The notes below the pieces were generated by a model. It worked only from the letters and a program-made list of their open reading frames with translations, had not been told where the DNA came from and ran no database searches. This document shows, one piece after another, positions 33,599 through 42,582 of a DNA stretch of 64,000 bases; position 1 is the stretch's first letter; each line of letters begins with the position of its first letter. This stretch comes from Geminisphaera colitermitum TAV2 (GTDB taxonomy: Bacteria > Verrucomicrobiota > Verrucomicrobiia > Opitutales > Opitutaceae): positions 1-64,000 of the forward strand of contig NZ_ABEA03000060.1 of NCBI RefSeq assembly GCF_000171235.2. The letters run 5' to 3'. Made by a program: the position numbers and the translations under genes.

Positions 33599-34543
33599 AT
33601 GAAACCGCACACCACACGCACCCCGCATCACGCATATCGCACACCTATCAAAAACCTCATGGGCGCCATCGCATTGCCCGCAATGATTTTGCTAACCGGC
33701 TTGGCACTGCCAGCTCTCTCCCTCCAAGTTCAGGCGCAGAGCACAGGCACGGATGTTTCGCGCTACACAAGCTGGACCGCCGAAGGTGTTACCTTTTCAG
33801 GAAACTCTCACGGCACCGCCTCGAATCCGACCGCCGCCGTATGGAGTTATTACCATCAGGCCGGGCTAAATGAGGACGGCACCATTCCCATCACCGAACT
33901 ACTCCCTGCTACATCGTGGTCGGTAACGGCTTACTCATCAGCCAACAGCTTTTTTTTCCGCAATGACCCAGGCAGCCGAAATCGAGGACGAGTTGAAATA
34001 ACAAGCACCGCCTTGTTCACCTATTGGACGGTCAGCAGTGGCAATCAGCCAGTGAACAGCTTCAAACCTTCCTGGGCCATCACCACCTACAAGGAATTTG
34101 CCGAAGATGGCGGCACCTACGACTTGGGTGGAAAACTTGCATGGGCACTCGGCACGACCGCTCCGTCCCAGGAGATTCGCATCACAATCGCCAAAATCAG
34201 CACCAGTGGCGGTGTATCCGTCCTGTTCAACACAACGGTGTCCACCAGTTCGAAAGATACGCCCATTACCGTTTTTGATCAGGCTAATGGAACCCTCCCG
34301 GCAACCCTGACCGGCATCACCCTCGCGCAAGGCGAACAACTCGCCTTTGCGATTCGCGGCAGTAGCGACCAATTCCGGAACATTCAACTCATCGACAAAG
34401 ACCTGACCCTGACGCTGCGCCCTGCCTCCACACCCGGCATCCCCGAACCAGCACACGCAACCCTGCTGCTCGCCGGACTCGGAATGCTGATATTTCTCGC
34501 GTATCGCGCCACGTCCGCCGCACGCGCACGCCGCCAACAGTAA
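33599..34543 (+). CDS. PEP-CTERM sorting domain protein (second module)
   Basis: The protein has 314 residues. A long N-terminus has a signal helix (AIALPAMILLTGLALPALSL). The body is Thr/Ser-rich beta structure with no recognisable family. The C-terminal sorting signal is GIPEPAHATLLLAGLGMLIFLAYRATSAARARRQQ. Same strand as the pseudopilin, 28 bases downstream, and likely co-transcribed. It differs in sequence from the PEP-CTERM protein at 28 kb, but its gene context is equivalent. Confidence 0.85.
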   Translation: MKPHTTRTPHHAYRTPIKNLMGAIALPAMILLTGLALPALSLQVQAQSTGTDVSRYTSWTAEGVTFSGNSHGTASNPTAAVWSYYHQAGLNEDGTIPITELLPATSWSVTAYSSANSFFFRNDPGSRNRGRVEITSTALFTYWTVSSGNQPVNSFKPSWAITTYKEFAEDGGTYDLGGKLAWALGTTAPSQEIRITIAKISTSGGVSVLFNTTVSTSSKDTPITVFDQANGTLPATLTGITLAQGEQLAFAIRGSSDQFRNIQLIDKDLTLTLRPASTPGIPEPAHATLLLAGLGMLIFLAYRATSAARARRQQ

Positions 34544-34667
34544 AACTGGCGATTCTCGTTTCCCCGTCTATTTCCTCTCCGTGTGCCCGCTTACCCACGA
34601 GCGCACGTCTGCTCTCTCGCGCGCCGGTCCCTCCCCTGTTCCGCTCGCTAACGCCAACCACCCTCCC

Positions 34668-37600
34668 ATGCACGACCTCCCATTCCAGATTCTCTGCCAG
34701 ACCGGATTCCGACTCCGCCAACGTCTTTCCAAAACACTGTCAATAGGAGGAGTTGCCACCCTTGCCTTTGCCGGATTGCTGACGCCGCCAACGCCGCTGA
34801 CAGCGGTTCCCGAAAACCGCGCCGAAACTTTTGTTTTTTCAGACAACCCCACACTCTCCCCCGAAACCTGGACGCTCACCGCCGGACAACCAGCCGACGC
34901 CGTTGTCGCTCCGAATGAAAACCGTCTGCTGCTCACACCCGGCACAGCCGCCCGATCCGGCGTATCCAAAATACATGACAACACAGGCGGCGACGGACGG
35001 ACCGCCTTGCGTTACCGGTTTTATCCCCTGCGATCGGGCAAACCGCGTCCCGCGTTTGGCGATTTTATTGCGCAAGTGCGTATAGAAGCCGACCCGGAGG
35101 CCGCGCCGCTGACCTTCTCATTGCTCGACACCGGCGACTGGTCATTGAATCTCGAATACGAACCCGCCGCCGCCCGCGCCCGCCTCGTCGCAGGCAACGC
35201 GCACGACAGAGAAAAACAAACCGGCAACTGGATCGCCCTCCCCCGTTATCGTTCGCCGGCGCAGAGTATTCAGGCATCGCAGAACACATCGCAAAACGCC
35301 GGTATTGCGCTGGCCCTTGTCCGTCGCGGCGACCGCATCGAAGCCCGCATCGGCGAAGCTCGCGGCAAACCCGGCGGCCTGCCGCAAAACCCCCGCGTCA
35401 TTGGCCTCTGGGAAGGCCGCCTTGCCCCCATCGTTGACTTCGCCCTCTCGGTGCGCCCCGCCATTGCGACCGCTGCGGAAACCGCCCCGCCAGCCGCACC
35501 GCATCCGCAACGCATCATTGCGCTCACCATCGAACCACTCCCGGCGGAGAGTCTTTATTTCCAAACAAAAACCCGCCCCGGCTCCGCCCTCCCGCACGAC
35601 GCCCCCCGTCCGCCCGGACTTCGCAACATCGGTGGCGATTACATGGGCGGTTATCTCTGGCCCCTCCATTCGCCCGACGCCCGCCTCACGATTCTCGCAG
35701 GAAACGCCGCCACGCATTCCGCCTCCGGCATTCTGCGCGTCGCCATTGCCGACTGGCAGGATCAACTCGTTGGTGACGTGCAACACATCCCGCTCACACT
35801 CGCGCCCGGCGAAGAACGGCAAATGGACATCACCCTCCCCGCCGACCGCCACGGCTACTTTATCGCGCACCTCTCGCTCCACGCCTCACCCGGCCACGCG
35901 CCTCTTGGCGCTCCCCGCGCCATTGCTTACGGCATCACCGCCGCGCCGCGTGCCGACGAAATGAGCAACTCCAGCCGGGTCGGCACCCACGGGGCGCCCT
36001 ACGCACTCACGGGGGCCAAATGGGTTCGGTTCTGGGATTTTGGCGGACGAGCCGTTCACTGGTCGGGCATCCAACCCGCGCCCGACCGCTGGGACTGGGG
36101 CATGCTCGACGCCGCCGTGCAACGCACCGAAGAAGCCGGACTGGCCCCGCCTCTCGTCGTGCTGGGCATGACACCCGAATGGGCCGCCACCGAACCCGAA
36201 CGCGGCACCTATCGAGGCAAGGGCGCGTATTCACCGCCCAAGGACATCGCAGACTGGAGCGAATACTGCCGTCGCGTCGCCGAACGTTACAAAGGCCGCG
36301 TCACGCATTACGAAATCTGGAACGAACCCAACAACAACAGCCTGAAGCCCCGCGGTTTCTTTTTCCACGGACCTGTTGAAAGTTACTTCGAACTCGTGCG
36401 TGCCGCTTACACTGCGGTCAAGTCCGTCGATCCCGCCGCCAAAATCCTGGCCCCCTCCGGCACCGGCCATTTTTTCCCGTTTCTCGAACGCTTTCTCGAA
36501 CTCGGCGGCGGTGCCTATTGCGACATCATTTCCATCCACACCTACACAACGCCTTTCCCGCCGGAGATCGGATACCATTTCAACAGCGAGAAAAGTTACC
36601 TTCATCGCGTCGAAACCGTGCGTCGCATCATGAAACGCTTCGGCGTGGAAAAACCCATCTGGAACACAGAAATCGGCTATCACTCCGGCCTCGATCTCCT
36701 GATTGCCGGCGTGCCCGTCCGGCAAGACCAGATCGCCGCCGAAGCCCTGCCCGGCCACTGGCCCAACTGGAAAAACGCCTGGAGCTTCCGTCCCCTTGAT
36801 CCGCGGCGAGCCACTGCTTTTTTCACCCGCTTTCTCCTCCTTTCCTCCGCCTATGGCGTCGAAAAAACATTCATCCACCACCGTCTCATGCAGACCGGCG
36901 CGGCCGACACCTCGCCCCTCATGCCCGCCCCCGCCGTCGGCTGGTTCAGCCGTCTGCTCGGCGACGCCACCTACGTCCGCGCCTACGTCTGGCACGACAA
37001 CGTGCAGGCGCACGAATACAAGCTCCCCGACGGACGCCATGTGCTGGCCTTCTGGCGCGTTGAACCCGAGGGTTTCCACATGGGCGTCACCGATCCGCGC
37101 AAAACCAAAGCTGTGGATGCCACCATTGAAACCGCGCCCATTGCAGGCATCGCCGGCATTGACGATCAGAAACCCGTCGCAGCAGCAGCCGCCGAAGCCG
37201 GACCGCCTCGCGCCACCTACTTCAAGCCCGCGCGCATCGTCCCTGTAAAAATCCGTCTCAGCAGGCAACCCGCCAAAACATTCGATCTGTGGGGCAACGA
37301 ACTGGTTCCCGAGACGGACGCTGCCGGTGCCATCTGGCCATTAACCGAAGCCCCGGTTTATGTCCTTTACGAAACGCCCCCCCCCCCCCTCACCGCTCAA
37401 ATCACCGAAGCCATTGCATCTCCCGATCCTGCTCCGCCTGCGCTTACCACGGGTATCGGAAAACTCGTTACACTACCGGCTGTTCCCGTGCCGCTTTCCA
37501 TTCCGACCAAAATCGAGCAGATGCTTCCCGCCTTGCGTCCGCTCCCGCTCAAACAAGCCGACCTTTATCCACAGACCGGATCACGGAACAAACTCAATGG

Positions 37601-37904
37601 CGGCGAATCCGTTGGCTGGACGTTGTGGGAAGACTCAGGCACTGGCACCTCTCGCATCGTGCTGGCGGTGCGTGGCGGCGGATTCCGTTACGCGATCACG
37701 GTCAACGGCCAGCCAGTCCCGACGAATTTCTGGCCCGCATGGCCGCCCCGCGAACTCGGACGTGGACGCGGTTGGGTGGAATTGTCCGCCATCCTCATGA
37801 GCGAACCGCTCCCACTACGGAAGGGCGACAAACTTGTCGTCACCGCCCTGCAAAGCAACAGCCGCCTCTACCAAGCCTGGAGCCTGCCAGTATCCCAAAA
37901 TTGA
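34668..37904 (+). CDS. Large secreted glycosidase, GH39-like catalytic domain
   Basis: The protein has about 1078 residues. A signal-like helix (SIGGVATLAFAGLLTPP) is followed by an N-terminal beta region (to ~440) that may be a carbohydrate-binding jelly roll. The TIM barrel (~445-830) contains RVTHYEIWNEPNNNS with the acid/base Glu and EKPIWNTEIGYHSG with the nucleophile Glu, as in GH39 and related clan A enzymes. A Pro-rich linker encoded by a C13 run (37377-37389) leads to a C-terminal beta domain. The start at 34668 (MHDLPFQ) is chosen; an in-frame start at 34581 would add 29 residues. It is the last gene of the LacI-controlled cluster. Confidence 0.75.
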   Translation: MHDLPFQILCQTGFRLRQRLSKTLSIGGVATLAFAGLLTPPTPLTAVPENRAETFVFSDNPTLSPETWTLTAGQPADAVVAPNENRLLLTPGTAARSGVSKIHDNTGGDGRTALRYRFYPLRSGKPRPAFGDFIAQVRIEADPEAAPLTFSLLDTGDWSLNLEYEPAAARARLVAGNAHDREKQTGNWIALPRYRSPAQSIQASQNTSQNAGIALALVRRGDRIEARIGEARGKPGGLPQNPRVIGLWEGRLAPIVDFALSVRPAIATAAETAPPAAPHPQRIIALTIEPLPAESLYFQTKTRPGSALPHDAPRPPGLRNIGGDYMGGYLWPLHSPDARLTILAGNAATHSASGILRVAIADWQDQLVGDVQHIPLTLAPGEERQMDITLPADRHGYFIAHLSLHASPGHAPLGAPRAIAYGITAAPRADEMSNSSRVGTHGAPYALTGAKWVRFWDFGGRAVHWSGIQPAPDRWDWGMLDAAVQRTEEAGLAPPLVVLGMTPEWAATEPERGTYRGKGAYSPPKDIADWSEYCRRVAERYKGRVTHYEIWNEPNNNSLKPRGFFFHGPVESYFELVRAAYTAVKSVDPAAKILAPSGTGHFFPFLERFLELGGGAYCDIISIHTYTTPFPPEIGYHFNSEKSYLHRVETVRRIMKRFGVEKPIWNTEIGYHSGLDLLIAGVPVRQDQIAAEALPGHWPNWKNAWSFRPLDPRRATAFFTRFLLLSSAYGVEKTFIHHRLMQTGAADTSPLMPAPAVGWFSRLLGDATYVRAYVWHDNVQAHEYKLPDGRHVLAFWRVEPEGFHMGVTDPRKTKAVDATIETAPIAGIAGIDDQKPVAAAAAEAGPPRATYFKPARIVPVKIRLSRQPAKTFDLWGNELVPETDAAGAIWPLTEAPVYVLYETPPPPLTAQITEAIASPDPAPPALTTGIGKLVTLPAVPVPLSIPTKIEQMLPALRPLPLKQADLYPQTGSRNKLNGGESVGWTLWEDSGTGTSRIVLAVRGGGFRYAITVNGQPVPTNFWPAWPPRELGRGRGWVELSAILMSEPLPLRKGDKLVVTALQSNSRLYQAWSLPVSQN

Positions 37905-37932
37905 GGTTCTCCGATATTTTCGGTGGTGCGGC

Positions 37933-38072
37933 AGCGCCCGTAGCGCAGGCATCTTGCCTGCAAACTAAATTGATTGCGCGAAGCGCGGTGACTTTTGCTG
38001 CGTTTATTTTTGGGAAGCGGCGCTTCGCGCCATTGACTTGATTGCAGGCAAGATGCCTGCGCTACGGGCGCT
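37933..38072. repeat. Palindromic element, family C
   Basis: The left arm (from 37933) reads agcgcccgtagcgcaggcat and the right arm (38044-38072) is its inverse. The core includes gcgcgaagcgcgg and its inverse. To its left, gaggttctccgatattttcggtgg (37902-37925) resembles the end of family D. To its right is a ctctgcgtgagat stretch of family G type. It therefore looks like a scrambled version of the nested element at 61 kb. It lies between the GH39 gene and recA. Confidence 0.75.
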
Positions 38073-38200
38073 CCGTGTCTCTGCGTGAGATATTTCTGAT
38101 CGGGAAATAGTATCTACCCTCGCCCATGCGGAGAAGTGTGGATTTTTCGCCATTTTCTCCTCGCCCCCTCCTCCCCCCCCTCCGCAACGTCTCAAGCATC

Positions 38201-39283
38201 ATGGCCAAAGCTGTCCTCACCAAAACCACCTCTACTGAACTCGCCGGCGGCACCCCCGCCGACCGCAAAAACCTCGATCTTGCCGTCTCCGCCATCACCA
38301 AACAATTCGGCGAAGGCTCCATCATGCGCCTTGGCGACGCGCACAAAATGCAGGTCGAAACCCTCTCCACCGGCTCGCTCGCCGTGGACCTCGCCCTCGG
38401 CGTCGGCGGACTGCCCCGCGGCCGCATCGTTGAAATCTACGGCCCGGAATCCTCCGGCAAAACCACCTTCTGTCTCAGCGTCATCGCCGAAGCCCAGAAA
38501 AAGGGCGGACTCGCCGCCTTCATCGACGTCGAACACGCGCTCGACCCCAAGTATTCGCGCATCGTCGGCGTCAACCTCGACGACCTCCTCGTCTCCCAAC
38601 CCGACAGCGGCGAAGACGCGCTCAACATCGCCGAAGCCCTCATCCGCTCCAACGCCATTGACGTCATCGTCATCGACTCCGTCGCCGCCCTCATTTCCAA
38701 ACAGGAACTCGACGGACAGATGGGCGACGCCACCGTCGGCTCGCAAGCCCGCCTCATGAGCCAGGCCATGCGCCGCCTCACCGCCGTGGTCAGCAAGACC
38801 AAGTGCATCCTGATTTTCACCAATCAGATTCGTGAAAAGATCGGCGTCATGTTCGGCAGCCCAGAGACCACGCCCGGCGGTCGCGCCCTCAAGTTTTTCT
38901 CGTCGATCCGCATCGACATCCGCCGCAAAGAGCAAATCAAACAACCCGACGGCAAGATCATCGGCAACCGCACCAAGATCAAAGTCGTTAAAAACAAGGT
39001 CGCTCCTCCGTTCACCGAATGCGAATTCGACATCATGTATGACGAGGGCATTTCACGCACTGGTTCCCTTCTCGACCTCGGCATCGAGCACAAGATTCTC
39101 GAAAAGAAAGGCGCGTGGATCTCCTACGAAGGCCAGCTCATCGGCCAGGGTCGCGACGCCGCCAAGCAGGCCATCCGCGACAACCCCGAGCTCGCCGAAA
39201 AGCTCAGCAAGGCGATCTACGAAAAGGTCAACGTCACCGGCGGCACCAGCGTCACCGGCAGCGAGCCCGACGCCGCCGAGTAA
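38201..39283 (+). CDS. recA: Recombinase A
   Basis: The protein has 360 residues, the usual length. Walker [10 protein letters not shown] is near residue 81, Walker [11 protein letters not shown] follows, and the loop 2 region [28 protein letters not shown] is intact. RecA mediates strand exchange and SOS induction. The start at 38201 (MAKAVLTK) is chosen over an upstream in-frame ATG whose extension crosses a C8 run and is not conserved. No LexA box could be recognised in the repeat-filled 296-base upstream region. Confidence 0.97.
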   Translation: MAKAVLTKTTSTELAGGTPADRKNLDLAVSAITKQFGEGSIMRLGDAHKMQVETLSTGSLAVDLALGVGGLPRGRIVEIYGPESSGKTTFCLSVIAEAQKKGGLAAFIDVEHALDPKYSRIVGVNLDDLLVSQPDSGEDALNIAEALIRSNAIDVIVIDSVAALISKQELDGQMGDATVGSQARLMSQAMRRLTAVVSKTKCILIFTNQIREKIGVMFGSPETTPGGRALKFFSSIRIDIRRKEQIKQPDGKIIGNRTKIKVVKNKVAPPFTECEFDIMYDEGISRTGSLLDLGIEHKILEKKGAWISYEGQLIGQGRDAAKQAIRDNPELAEKLSKAIYEKVNVTGGTSVTGSEPDAAE

Positions 39284-39300
39284 GCGGTGCGTAAAACTCC

Positions 39301-39403
39301 GGAGGGCGGGTCTCCTGACCCGCCAGACGCGGCGCAGCCGCGCCCATCCGATCCCGGAACTGCGAGCCTCGCTACGCGAAGCTCGTCGGCGGGTCAGGAG
39401 ACC
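39301..39403. repeat. Family A palindromic element split by an IS
   Basis: The left arm 39301-39324 starts ggagggcgggtctcctgac. The right arm begins at 39388 and is interrupted after 39403 by the IS, then completed by cgccctcc at 40740-40747. Removing the IS and one 12-bp duplicate restores a full palindrome like that at 13631-13736. Confidence 0.88.
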
Positions 39404-40727
39404 TATAAGCGCTAACATGTTAAGATTTGATGAGGATACGGTGGGGGATGCGCTTGCGAGGAGGGTAGCCGAGGGAACCGCGTAGGCGATGGCCGCAGAG
39501 AAGGAAGAGGCTTAGGGAGAGAGGGATGGCCAGACAAGAGAGGAGACAATCGCGAGCGAAGACAAACTCAGTCCATCTGGAGTTAGTCAGGGAGGATGAA
39601 TCCCCAGGGGGAAAAAACCTCTGATTGGAGGAGGGATTTTTCGATGAGCAAGCAGGTGAGTAATTTGGCTTGGAGCCATGAGCGGGAGCTGAGGGGGTCT
39701 TTTTTTGGGACGTGGCCAGTGTTCAGGAGTGATTTGAGGCGTTTGAAAGCCAGTTCGATCTGCCAGCGCAGGCGGTAGAGTTGGAGGATGCCGCGGGAGT
39801 CCAGGCAAGAGGAGGGCAGGGAAGTGACAACGACAATGTAATCAGCCATGCACAGGCACTGGCAGGAGGGTTTGCGGCCGTTTTTTTTGGCGCTGAGCCT
39901 GATTTTGGCTCGTTCGCGTTGGGCGGCCTGTGGGCTGACGCGAAGGGCGCACAGGCGCAAGGCGGTGCCGTCCTTGAGGAAGACGGGCAGTCCGGAGCAC
40001 TGACGGGAACGCAACTGGGCCAGCCATGCGGGAACGTCCAGCGCATGCCCCTGCTGGTCAAACAAGGGCAGACTGGTGCTGTGCCAGCGTAACAGGACCG
40101 CCCCCTGATGATCCATCACATGCCTGATCTGCGGGGCTCGGCAAAAATTCCGGTCGCCCAAAAACAAATCCCCCTTGCGCACCTTGTAACGGCACAGACT
40201 TTCGCCCCCCTTGTTGTCGGTCAGTTCGGCCTGTTCGCAAAACAGGCTGGGCAGTCCGATCGCATAATGCAGTCTCCAGTCCGTTCCGCTTGCTCCGGAT
40301 TCCTCTATGGTCGTGCTGTCCACCGCCACCGCCGTCCACCCTTCCGGCAATCTCGACCACCTCGGCTGTCCGGCCTGCTGCTCAAGCAACCTTACGCTCA
40401 TCCACCTCAGCCAACCCTCCGCGTTCCTCAGCCTCTTGAGCAACGCCACATCCGAGACCTCCGGCAACCCTGCCGCCGCCCCCCTCGCCACCGCATGCCT
40501 CAACGACAGCCCGCTCCCAGCGTGCATCAATATCAGCCTGAGCAACTCCTCCGCCGTTCTTATCCCCTTGGCCTGCTTGAACGCTCCTTGCTCCCTGGCC
40601 GCCACCTCCCACCCTTCCGGCAGCAGCCCCTTCACCAGCCCCCACTCTTCCGTCATCCATGTCTTTTTCATCCCACCTATCTACCCGTTTCCTCCTCCCA
40701 TGTAAAGACAACATGTTAGCGCGTATA
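39404..40727 (-). mobile_element. IS4-family insertion sequence, 1324 bp, with 12-bp target duplication
   Basis: The terminal inverted repeats are tataagcgctaacatgtt (39404-39421) and, on the other strand, tatacgcgctaacatgtt (40710-40727), 17/18 identical. The direct repeat ggtcaggagacc flanks it (39392-39403 and 40728-40739). A 12-bp duplication and a YREK transposase fit the IS4 family. Both ends and the transposase are intact, so it may be active. It inserted into a family A palindrome. Confidence 0.93.
39583..40671 (-). CDS. IS4-family transposase
   Basis: The protein has 362 residues. The DDE triad is visible: Asp118 in AVAVDSTTIE, Asp173 in LGDRNFCRAP and Glu306 in the IS4 signature Y299-R302-E306-K313 (YRLRWQIELAFKRLK). 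The open reading frame is uninterrupted and fills most of the IS. About 180 bases of non-coding IS sequence follow the stop. Confidence 0.95.
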   Translation of the reverse strand: MKKTWMTEEWGLVKGLLPEGWEVAAREQGAFKQAKGIRTAEELLRLILMHAGSGLSLRHAVARGAAAGLPEVSDVALLKRLRNAEGWLRWMSVRLLEQQAGQPRWSRLPEGWTAVAVDSTTIEESGASGTDWRLHYAIGLPSLFCEQAELTDNKGGESLCRYKVRKGDLFLGDRNFCRAPQIRHVMDHQGAVLLRWHSTSLPLFDQQGHALDVPAWLAQLRSRQCSGLPVFLKDGTALRLCALRVSPQAAQRERAKIRLSAKKNGRKPSCQCLCMADYIVVVTSLPSSCLDSRGILQLYRLRWQIELAFKRLKSLLNTGHVPKKDPLSSRSWLQAKLLTCLLIEKSLLQSEVFSPWGFILPD

Positions 40728-40752
40728 GGTCAGGAGACCCGCCCTCCTTGTT

Positions 40753-42201
40753 TTATTCGACGAGTTCGCCGACCAGGAAGACCGCGCCGGCATACCAGTT
40801 GGAACCGGCGTATTTTTCGGGTGTGCTGTCGAAGTCGGCGCGGTTGCGTTCAAAGAGCACGTTTTTCTTGTCCACGCGGTCAGCGAGGACGCGCACGGTG
40901 ACTTCATGCACGCGGCCGGGGTCGGCGGCACCGGCACCGGGATCGGCAACAAGATTGTCGCCGATGGAAAGCGTGGAGAGGCGGCGATAGGTGCAATAGC
41001 CATCGAAACGGCGGGCCTCGCGTTTGACTCCGTCGAGGATGATTTCAACGGCGTCGGAATCGGGGCCAACCAAATCGTAAACCGCCGCCTTGGTCCCGCG
41101 GAATTTGAAGCTGAGCGTGGCACCGGGTTCGAGTTTCCAGAGGTGGGGCAGACGATTGGCAAAGGAACGGGCCACGCCGTCAGTCTTGGCGTCGAGCGCG
41201 ACAGCGGGACCGGCGGTGCGAAGGGCGGGCGTGCTGCCAAAGGGAATCATGCGGGCGGCCTCCCAGTTGTCGGCCACGAGCGGGGCGGGCAGTGTGCGCG
41301 GCGTAGTGGCGGCTCCATTACGAGCAACAGTGACATCACCCGCGGCGCGAATCGCGGGGACGGAGCGGATGATGGCCTGCGTGTAGAGCGCATGACCGGT
41401 GTCGAGATAGGGATGGACGCCGTCCTTGGAAAAAAGGATGCGACCTTGGGCGTCGGTCGGGAGGTCGGCGCTTTCATTGAGTTCGTCGCCAGACGGACGG
41501 GCCACGTAGGCGTCGGGCGACTTCATGACGAGTTTGCCGTCTTTTTCGAGTTGGGCGATTTCGACGCCAAAATGGATCGAGGGGATGCCGTAGTGGTCGG
41601 CGATTTCTTCCATGACGCTTTCGGAGCGTTTCATTTTGCCCGCCTTGGCTCCGCCGATGTCGCTGGCGGTAAGGGTGTAAACGAAGGCGATGTCGCAGTC
41701 GGGGAGGATGCGCCAGGTCTTGCGCACGATGCCTTCCATGGCCTTGCGGATGTCGGCGGGTTTGGCCCCGGCATCGTTGACAGCAAACTCCACGAAGAGG
41801 AGGTCGGGCTTTTGGTCGAGGACGTCAGCCTCGACGCGAAACACGCCAAGGTTGGAACCGGTGCCGCCGATGGCGGCGTTGATTTCGGAAAGCTTGGCGT
41901 TGGGGAATTGTTTTTGGAGCCAGGCGAGGCTCTGCACGCGCCAGCCTTTTTGCGCGGTGATGCTGCCGCCGAGGTAACCGATCTTGACGGGTTTGCCGGC
42001 ATTGCCGCCGGCAAGTTTATTAAAGAAATGCGGGAGGCCGTCGCGCGGCGTGCACTCAACGAGTTCGCGAAGGACAAAGGCGTCGGTGGCCTTGGCGGAC
42101 GCGGGCGCGGCGGTTTGCGCAGGGACGACTGCGGGCGTCGTGATGAGGAGCGCGGCGAGGAACGCGGCACGAAGGGCGATGAAACGTGACGAGGTTGTCA
42201 T
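40753..42201 (-). CDS. Secreted SGNH/GDSL-type hydrolase
   Basis: The protein has 482 residues with a signal peptide (IALRAAFLAALLITTPAVVPAQ). Block I is YLGGSITAQKGW with the nucleophile Ser, block II Gly in AAIGGTGSN, block III Asn in VEFAVNDAG, and the catalytic Asp/His in KDGVHPYLDTG. The C-terminal ~150 residues form a beta-sandwich, possibly carbohydrate-binding. It is probably an esterase acting on acylated glycans. A G11 run (42226-42236; C11 on the coding strand) lies about 25 bases upstream of the start. The palindrome and IS directly abut its 3' end. Confidence 0.85.
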   Translation of the reverse strand: MTTSSRFIALRAAFLAALLITTPAVVPAQTAAPASAKATDAFVLRELVECTPRDGLPHFFNKLAGGNAGKPVKIGYLGGSITAQKGWRVQSLAWLQKQFPNAKLSEINAAIGGTGSNLGVFRVEADVLDQKPDLLFVEFAVNDAGAKPADIRKAMEGIVRKTWRILPDCDIAFVYTLTASDIGGAKAGKMKRSESVMEEIADHYGIPSIHFGVEIAQLEKDGKLVMKSPDAYVARPSGDELNESADLPTDAQGRILFSKDGVHPYLDTGHALYTQAIIRSVPAIRAAGDVTVARNGAATTPRTLPAPLVADNWEAARMIPFGSTPALRTAGPAVALDAKTDGVARSFANRLPHLWKLEPGATLSFKFRGTKAAVYDLVGPDSDAVEIILDGVKREARRFDGYCTYRRLSTLSIGDNLVADPGAGAADPGRVHEVTVRVLADRVDKKNVLFERNRADFDSTPEKYAGSNWYAGAVFLVGELVE

Positions 42202-42261
42202 GGGAAATTAAATACGATTGAGGAAGGGGGGGGGGGAGGAGAGAGGAGAAATTAATAATTA

Positions 42262-42480
42262 AGGGAACTTCTGAAAATTCCCAAGAACCGGACAAGAGCA
42301 TGATTTCCATCTTCCATCTGGAAAGAAGAGTTTCGCGCCACGGCGCGACGGACGCCACGCTGAGAGGCAAGAGCAGGCTGAGGGCGTGGCGTTCGTTGCG
42401 CCGTGGCGTGAAATCTTGATCCCGCTTGCGGCGCAGCCAATCTGTCCTCTGTGACAAAAATCAATTTTTAGAACCTCCCT
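42262..42480. repeat. Palindromic MITE-like element (family H) with perfect 9-bp target duplication and nested inner palindrome
   Basis: The outer ends are agggaacttctgaaaatt and, inverted, agggaggttctaaaaatt. The direct repeat taataatta flanks it at 42253-42261 and 42481-42489. Inside, 42331-42413 is a separate palindrome (tttcgcgccacggcgcgacg and its inverse), so one element sits in another. The remaining gap to aroC (42490-42582) holds aattag/ctaattcc-type short repeats. Confidence 0.88.
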
Positions 42481-42582
42481 TAATAATTAAGAATGGGCGG
42501 CTTCGCCGTCACTTCGGAGTGTGGAGGTTTTGAGGGGAGGCGTGTGCATGGGTTCGTTTTTCTAATTTCTAACGTCTAATTC

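Noticed and set aside
39421-39582. Second gene in the IS left end
   Set aside because: Only short frames; the region behaves as non-coding IS sequence between transposase stop and terminal repeat.
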